From Qipengyuania polymorpha (GTDB lineage: Bacteria; Pseudomonadota; Alphaproteobacteria; Sphingomonadales; Sphingomonadaceae), in assembly GCF_019711435.1 (NCBI RefSeq), contig NZ_JAIGNK010000003.1, positions 62,001 to 126,000 of the forward strand: a stretch of DNA of 64,000 nucleotides. The letters are read 5' to 3'. A program made the position numbers and the translations under genes. Below are positions 57,311-64,000 of the stretch, one piece after another. Every line of letters begins with the position of its first letter. The first letter of the stretch is position 1. The notes under the pieces are model-generated. The model had not been told where the DNA came from. It saw nothing but the letters and a program-made list of their open reading frames with translations, and made no database searches.

Positions 57311-58531
57311 TCACCCATGCGCCGCGATGAATTCCTCCACCACCGGGGCGATCTTGCCGCGCCATTTGCTGCCGTTGAAGATACCGTAATGCCCGGCGCC
57401 TTCGGCCATGTAGTAGCGCTTCTTGCTCGCATCGAGGTTCGGCGTCAGCTCCAGCGCGGCGCGGGTCTGGCCGAGGCCGGAGATATCGTCGCGTTCGCCT
57501 TCGATGGCGAGTAGCGCCGTCTCCGTGATGTCGCCGAGGTCGATGCGCTTGCCGCGGTGCATGAAGGTGCCGTTGGGGATCGAGTGGTCCTGGAACACCT
57601 CCTGCACCGTCTGCAGGTAGAACTCGGCCGTCATGTCGCAGACGCTGCGGTATTCGTCGTAGAAATCCTTGGTCGCCTGCGCGCTGGCCTCGTCGCCGGC
57701 GGTGAGGTGTTTGAACATCTCGTAATGGCTCATCATGTGATTGCCGAGGTTCATGCTCATGAAGCCGGCAAGCTGCATGAAGCCGGGGTACACCTGCCGC
57801 CCCGCGCCGCGATACTGCATGGGTACGGTGGCGATGACATTGTGGCGGAACCACTCGATGGGCCGCTCCATCGCGAGGTCGTTGACGCTGGTGGGCGAGC
57901 AGCGCGTGTCGATGGGCCCGCCCATCATGGTGAGCGTCTTCGGTGCGCACTCGTGGCCGTCGCGGTTCATGATGGCGGTGGCGGCGAAGACGGGGACCGA
58001 GGGCTGGCACACCGCCATGGCGTGCGCGCCAGGGCCGATATGCTCGAAAAACTCGATGACGTAATCCATATAATCGTCGAGGTCGAACTGGCCCTCATGC
58101 AGCGGCACGGTGCGCGCATCGGCCCAGTCGGTGACGTAGACGACATATTCCTGCAGCATCCGCTCGACCGTGCCGCGCAGCAGCGTGGCATAATGGCCGC
58201 TCATCGGAGCGACGATGAGGAGCCGCGGCGCATCTTCGGGCAGGTTCTCGCGTTCGAAACGCTTCAGATCGCCGAAAGGCTTGTTGACCACCGTGGCCTC
58301 GACCACCGGATATTCTTGATCGCCGACCGTCACGCTCTCGATGCCCCAGGCTGGCTTGCCATAGGTCGCGGTGGCATGCGCGAAGACTTCGAGCGCGCTC
58401 GAAGCCATCGGCCCCATGCCCATGTAGCCGAAGGGTAGCGCGGGGTTGGAGAGCATCTCCGCCCCGATGGAAGCCCAGGTGCTGGCGCTCGACAGCCAGC
58501 TCTTCTGCAGCTCGTGCATGTGGTAAAGCAT
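57311..58531 (-). CDS. phaZ: Intracellular polyhydroxyalkanoate depolymerase
   Basis: A 406-residue depolymerase mobilising stored PHB granules. The nucleophile is a cysteine, Cys 175 in AVCQPSVP, as in PhaZa1-type enzymes. The Asp is in EGERDDISG and the His in AEGAGHYGIFNG. No signal peptide is present, in keeping with an intracellular enzyme. Start at 58531. A dyad with a TGC-N3-GCA core lies upstream at 58617-58631. No PHA synthase or phasin gene is in the window. Confidence 0.92.
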   Translation of the reverse strand: MLYHMHELQKSWLSSASTWASIGAEMLSNPALPFGYMGMGPMASSALEVFAHATATYGKPAWGIESVTVGDQEYPVVEATVVNKPFGDLKRFERENLPEDAPRLLIVAPMSGHYATLLRGTVERMLQEYVVYVTDWADARTVPLHEGQFDLDDYMDYVIEFFEHIGPGAHAMAVCQPSVPVFAATAIMNRDGHECAPKTLTMMGGPIDTRCSPTSVNDLAMERPIEWFRHNVIATVPMQYRGAGRQVYPGFMQLAGFMSMNLGNHMMSHYEMFKHLTAGDEASAQATKDFYDEYRSVCDMTAEFYLQTVQEVFQDHSIPNGTFMHRGKRIDLGDITETALLAIEGERDDISGLGQTRAALELTPNLDASKKRYYMAEGAGHYGIFNGSKWRGKIAPVVEEFIAAHG

Positions 58532-58616
58532 CGTAATCCCCTGCGACCCGCGCAGTCGTTGTCGTTTTCGCGGGCATCCTCGATAAAGAGCGAGGAGTGT
58601 GCCGCGTGAATTCTCA

Positions 58617-58631
58617 TTGTGCAATGCACAA
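58617..58631. promoter_or_regulatory. Dyad upstream of phaZ
   Basis: TTGTGC-AAT-GCACAA is a perfect six-base inverted repeat 86 bases upstream of the phaZ start and 70 bases before the divergent ABC exporter. Its TGC-N3-GCA core matches the core of sites described for the PHA regulator PhaR in Paracoccus (CTGC-N3-GCAG). This makes it a candidate operator, not a proven one. Confidence 0.4.
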
Positions 58632-58700
58632 ACTGGGTAAAAGTGCCGGTAAGGCGTGTCTGCTGTGGATTTTACCGCCGCCCGTGCCTAGTTGGGCGCG

Positions 58701-60518
<1,818 letters not shown>

Positions 60519-60648
60519 CGCTTCGACCAAGCCTCCAAAACCCTCGATAAACTGCGACTCTCCGGCGGAAAGGCTGCTAGACAGGCTGCACGCGGTTGCA
60601 CGCACGCTTGGGGAAGCGAGCACGACCGGGACTGACCGGAGAGACTAC

Positions 60649-62778
60649 ATGAAGACCAGAATTCTTGCCCTCGGCGCATCGGCGCTGGCCCTTGCCATGA
60701 GCGCACCTGCCATGGCCGAAGACGCACCCGCAGAGGAAACCGCCGCACCGACCATGAGCTTCGGCGATTGGGGTTTTGACACCGATTACCTCTCGCCCGA
60801 TATCGACCCGGGTGACGACTTCTTCGCCTATGCGAACCAGGTCTGGATCGACAACAACCCGCTTCCCGCCGACCGCGGACGCTTCGGCGCCTTCGACCTC
60901 CTCGGCGAAAAATCGACCTTCGACGTGAAGTCGGTTATCGATGAACTGACCAGCAAGCCCGCGAGCGAGCTGACCGCCAACGAGCGTCGGATTGTCGATG
61001 CCTACACCAGCTACCTCGATACCGACGCCATCAACGCGGCCGGCCTCGCACCTGCCGAACCTTACCTCGCGAAAATCCGCGGGGCCGACACGCTGACCGA
61101 GCTCGCCACGCTGTGGGCGACGCCGGGCTACCCCTCGCCCATCGGCGGCTTCGTCAATGTCGATAGCAAGGAACCGACGCGCTATTCATTCTACCTCGGC
61201 AGCGGCGGCCTCGGCATGCCCGACCGTGAATATTATTTCGACGAGAGCGAGAAGGGTCTCGCCGTTCGCAAGGCCTACCAGGACTATTTGACGTTCCTCA
61301 TGGGCGAGGCCGGTTTCGAGGATGCTGCCGGAATAGCGCAGCAGGTCTATGACCTCGAGGACAGTTTCGCACGCAAGGTTGCCTGGGACCGCACGGTGCG
61401 CCGCAACCGTGATCTCACCTATAACGCTCTCACTCCCGAAGAGGTGGAGGGCCTCTCCGATGCCTTCCCCATCGCCGCGATGATCAACGCGATGGGCCTT
61501 GCCGATAACGATCGCTACATCGTCGGCGACATCCCGCCTTCGGCAGAACGCATTGCCGAGCTGGAACTGACCGAAGAGACGGTCGCCAAGATCGGCGGCG
61601 GCACGCCCGCGATGCTGGAACTGCTGGCCGAAACCGACATGGAAGTGCTGCGCGCATGGACGCTGAAGAACTTCCTGTCGAACAACGCAGCCATCCTGCC
61701 CACGCGTTTCGACGAGGCGAACTTCGCCTTTTATGGCACGGCTCTTCGCGGTGTGCCTCAGCAGCGTGACCGCTGGAAGCGAGCCGTAGGCGCGACCGAG
61801 GGCATGCTCGGCGAACTTCTTGGCGCCTCCTATGTCGAGCGTTTCTTCCCGCCCGAAAGCAAGTCGGCGATGGACGAGCTGGTGGCGAACCTGCGCCTCG
61901 CGCTGGCAGAATCGCTGAAGGAAATCGACTGGATGACCGATGAGACCAAGGTCCAGGCGATGGCTAAGCTCGATACCTTCGACCCGAAGATCGGCTACCG
62001 CGACAACCTCGAGACCTACGACGGTCTCGTCATCACGCCTGGCGACCCGATTGCCAACATGATGGCCGCGACGAAGTGGGGCATGGAAGACAACCTCGCC
62101 AAGCTCGGCCAGCCCATCGACCGCACCGAATGGTTCATGCTGCCGCAGACGGTGAACGCCTATTACAACCCGTCGAAGAACGAAATCGTCTTCCCCGCCG
62201 GCATCCTGCAGCAGCCGTTCTTCGGCAAGGACGCCGATATCGCGGTGAATTACGGCGCGATTGGCGGTGTCATCGGGCACGAAATCGGCCACGGCTTCGA
62301 CGATCAGGGCTCCAAGTCCGATGCCTCGGGCGCGCTGCGCAACTGGTGGACCGAAAAGGACCGCGCGAATTTCGATGCCCTCGGCGACAAGCTGGTGGCC
62401 CAGTACAACGAGTTCTGCCCGCTCGATGACGGGGAGACCTGCGTCAACGGCCGTCTCGCACTAGGAGAGAACATCGGCGACCTCGGCGGCCTCTCGATGG
62501 CTTACCGCGCCTACAAGCTGGCCACCGAAGGCCAGGAAGTACCGGTCATCGATGGCCTTACGGGCGACCAGCGCTTCTTCCTCGCCTGGGCGCAGGTCTG
62601 GCGTTCTGCCTACCGCGAGGATTCGCTCCGCAGCCAGCTGCGCAACGGTCCGCACAGCCCCGCCATGTACCGCACCAATGGTATCGTGCGGAACATGGAC
62701 GCATGGTACGAAGCCTTCGGCGTAACGCCCGATGACGACCTCTACCTGCCGCCAGAAGAGCGCATCCGCATCTGGTAA
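60649..62778 (+). CDS. M13-family zinc metallopeptidase (neprilysin-like)
   Basis: A 709-residue exported peptidase. A signal peptide (1-23, ending MAMA-type AMAED) is followed by an M13 N-terminal domain starting GDDFFAYANQVW. The zinc site HEIGH is at 544-548, and the third ligand is Glu 607 in GENIGDLGG. The C-terminus ends with YLPPEERIRIW, as in other PepO/neprilysin proteins. A GGAGAG site precedes the ATG. It degrades periplasmic peptides. A strong terminator follows. Confidence 0.94.
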   Translation: MKTRILALGASALALAMSAPAMAEDAPAEETAAPTMSFGDWGFDTDYLSPDIDPGDDFFAYANQVWIDNNPLPADRGRFGAFDLLGEKSTFDVKSVIDELTSKPASELTANERRIVDAYTSYLDTDAINAAGLAPAEPYLAKIRGADTLTELATLWATPGYPSPIGGFVNVDSKEPTRYSFYLGSGGLGMPDREYYFDESEKGLAVRKAYQDYLTFLMGEAGFEDAAGIAQQVYDLEDSFARKVAWDRTVRRNRDLTYNALTPEEVEGLSDAFPIAAMINAMGLADNDRYIVGDIPPSAERIAELELTEETVAKIGGGTPAMLELLAETDMEVLRAWTLKNFLSNNAAILPTRFDEANFAFYGTALRGVPQQRDRWKRAVGATEGMLGELLGASYVERFFPPESKSAMDELVANLRLALAESLKEIDWMTDETKVQAMAKLDTFDPKIGYRDNLETYDGLVITPGDPIANMMAATKWGMEDNLAKLGQPIDRTEWFMLPQTVNAYYNPSKNEIVFPAGILQQPFFGKDADIAVNYGAIGGVIGHEIGHGFDDQGSKSDASGALRNWWTEKDRANFDALGDKLVAQYNEFCPLDDGETCVNGRLALGENIGDLGGLSMAYRAYKLATEGQEVPVIDGLTGDQRFFLAWAQVWRSAYREDSLRSQLRNGPHSPAMYRTNGIVRNMDAWYEAFGVTPDDDLYLPPEERIRIW

Positions 62779-62800
62779 AGCCAGCGGCTAGACAACAAGG

Positions 62801-62830
62801 ACCCCGTCGGGCTTCCCCGGCGGGGTTTTT
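62801..62830 (+). terminator. Rho-independent terminator after the M13 peptidase gene
   Basis: An 11-base stem, ACCCCGTCGGG with CCCGGCGGGGT (one wobble pair), closes a four-base loop and is followed by a run of T. It lies 22 bases after the stop and separates the peptidase from uppP. Confidence 0.9.
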
Positions 62831-62868
62831 GTTTGACTTGGAAAGGCATTGTGCCATCGCTCCGCGCC

Positions 62869-63663
62869 ATGACCTTCCTGCAAGAACTCATCATCGCGAT
62901 TGTCCAGGGCATCACGGAATTCCTCCCGATTTCCTCCTCGGGACACCTCATCCTGATCCCGAAACTGACCGACTTCCCCGACCAGGGGCCGCTGATCGAC
63001 GTCGCGGTGCACGTCGGCTCACTGCTCGCGATTATCCTCTATTTCCGCAAGGACGTGATGGGCCTTGCGCGCGGCGGTTTCGCCAGCGTGGGTCTCGGCA
63101 AGGACCGCGAACAGCGCAGGCTCTTCTGGTTTATCCTGATCGGCACGATCCCGGCCGTGCTGGCGGGGCTGTTCATCAAGATGGGCGGCTATCTCGAGGG
63201 CTTCCGTTCGACCGACCTCGTGGCGACGAACCTCATCGTCTTCGGGATACTCCTCGGCCTCGCCGACAAGTTCGGCAAGCACACCAAGGCCTATGAGGAC
63301 ATGAACCTCAAGGACGCCGTGCTGGTTGGCATTGCGCAGGCCATGGCGCTCATCCCCGGCACCAGCCGCTCGGGCGCGACCATGACCGCAGCGCGCGCGC
63401 TCGGCTATGGCCGGGTGGAATCGGCCCGCTTCTCCTTCCTGCTGGCTATCCCCGCGGTGGCGGGCGCAGGCCTTCTTGCTGCCCTCGACCTCTCCGAGGC
63501 GACGGCGCAAATGCAGCAGGATGCTCTCGTCTCGGGCATTCTGACGTTCTTCACCGCGCTGGCCACGATGATGTTCCTGATGAACTTCCTCAAGAAGGCA
63601 TCGATGATGGTGTTCGTGGTCTATCGTGTGCTGCTGGGCGTGGGCCTGCTGGTGTTGCTCTAA
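62869..63663 (+). CDS. uppP: Undecaprenyl-diphosphatase
   Basis: A 264-residue integral membrane phosphatase (BacA/UppP) that recycles the lipid carrier of cell-wall synthesis. Both signature regions are present: QGITEFLPISSSGHLIL near residues 11-27 and IPGTSRSGATM near 164-174. About eight membrane segments are predicted. The ATG at 62869 gives the family-standard N-terminus. A TTGACT at 62834 right after the terminator might be a -35, with no clear -10. Confidence 0.94.
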   Translation: MTFLQELIIAIVQGITEFLPISSSGHLILIPKLTDFPDQGPLIDVAVHVGSLLAIILYFRKDVMGLARGGFASVGLGKDREQRRLFWFILIGTIPAVLAGLFIKMGGYLEGFRSTDLVATNLIVFGILLGLADKFGKHTKAYEDMNLKDAVLVGIAQAMALIPGTSRSGATMTAARALGYGRVESARFSFLLAIPAVAGAGLLAALDLSEATAQMQQDALVSGILTFFTALATMMFLMNFLKKASMMVFVVYRVLLGVGLLVLL

Positions 63664-63754
63664 ACCTATTTCTAGAGCGCGGTTCGTCGCGTTTCAGGAA
63701 CTATTCGGCGAGGCGCGAATTGGGTTTCCGAAGACGTTTCCCGAGGACGAATGA

Positions 63755-64000
63755 ATGGGCCTGATTATCCTGATTGTTACTGGCGCGCTGCTTGGTTGGC
63801 TGGCGACAATCGCCCTTGAAATAGAAGAAGGGCGCGCAATCCTGCGCAATGTGGTGGCCGGCCTTATCGGTTCGCTCGTCGCGGGCATGGCGACATCGGG
63901 CGGCGTTTTTCTCGGTGCCATCCGCGCCAGCACCCTGCTGTGGGCGATGCTCGGAGCTATCGTCCTGATCGGCCTTTACAATCTCTGGCGCCGCAAGGCC
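63755..64000 (+). CDS. GlsB/YeaQ/YmgE-type small membrane protein, cut by the window end
   Basis: A frame of 82 codons open to the last base of the window. The product has three hydrophobic stretches and begins MGLIILIVTGALLGWLA, with AGLIGSLVAGMATSGG later. This is the pattern of the transglycosylase-associated GlsB/YeaQ family of stress-linked membrane proteins of about 80-100 residues. The stop should lie just beyond the window. A GAGGACG sequence precedes the ATG. Confidence 0.6.
   Translation, partial: MGLIILIVTGALLGWLATIALEIEEGRAILRNVVAGLIGSLVAGMATSGGVFLGAIRASTLLWAMLGAIVLIGLYNLWRRKA

Overview
The window is one continuous, gene-dense piece of a GC-rich alphaproteobacterial chromosome. 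Gene content (soeABC, hut with hutF/hutG, ubiE-ubiB-coaBC-dut next to mutM, lysC divergent from ubiG, yebC-ruvC, intracellular PHA depolymerase) and protein style suggest Sphingomonadales, most likely Erythrobacteraceae. That placement is an inference; no rRNA or other marker is present. About 68 genes are supported, including one tRNA. No insertion sequence, phage, integrase or CRISPR array was seen.

Layout. 1-4384: a probably TetR-controlled tripartite ABC efflux operon (permease, ATPase, membrane fusion protein, outer-membrane factor). 4354-8056: a tightly coupled trio of DUF3604 lipoprotein, membrane-anchored PpiC-type isomerase and HupE/UreJ-like membrane protein. 8121-11825: ExoD, a MaoC hydratase, an aldehyde dehydrogenase and an alpha-methylacyl-CoA racemase-like enzyme. 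11894-21809: a sulfur-oxidation and molybdenum-cofactor island with mobA, soeCBA (membrane-bound sulfite dehydrogenase), an SqrR/BigR-type dithiol ArsR repressor, a split YeeE/YedE transporter, a persulfide dioxygenase, moaA and moeA. 21814-29127: a complete five-step histidine utilisation locus (hutU, hutG, hutH, hutI against hutF, hutC). 29141-29227: tRNA-Leu(CAG).

29413-34721: an NDUFA9-like dehydrogenase, NfeD/QmcA membrane quality control, two hydrolases and a TM2 protein. 34740-40322: purU, a hypothetical gene, nitronate monooxygenase, purT and lysC on one strand, with ubiG divergent. 40415-45156: a micro-protein, an ArsC/Spx-like protein, ruvC and yebC separated by a hairpin-rich repeat, a DUF4136 lipoprotein, and a ToxR-like membrane regulator with a divergent membrane protein. 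45247-51187: dut, coaBC (with an unusual acidic insert), ubiB, ubiE and mutM. 51233-58531: small membrane or secreted proteins, a GST, the glutathione-dependent formaldehyde oxidation genes (adhC, VOC protein, ybaK-like, fghA), a SpoIIAA-like protein, a lipoprotein and phaZ. 58701-64000: an MsbA-like ABC exporter, an M13 metallopeptidase, uppP and the start of a GlsB/YeaQ-type protein.

Links. The sulfur island reads as one pathway: a persulfide-sensing repressor, sulfane-sulfur transport, persulfide to sulfite, sulfite to sulfate in the cytoplasm with electrons passed to quinone, and cofactor genes for the Mo enzyme. Several other genes meet at formate: HutG, PurU and FghA release it and PurT consumes it. 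No stretch longer than 300 bases lacks a gene; the longest gap (42406-42683, 278 bases) shows no recognisable feature.
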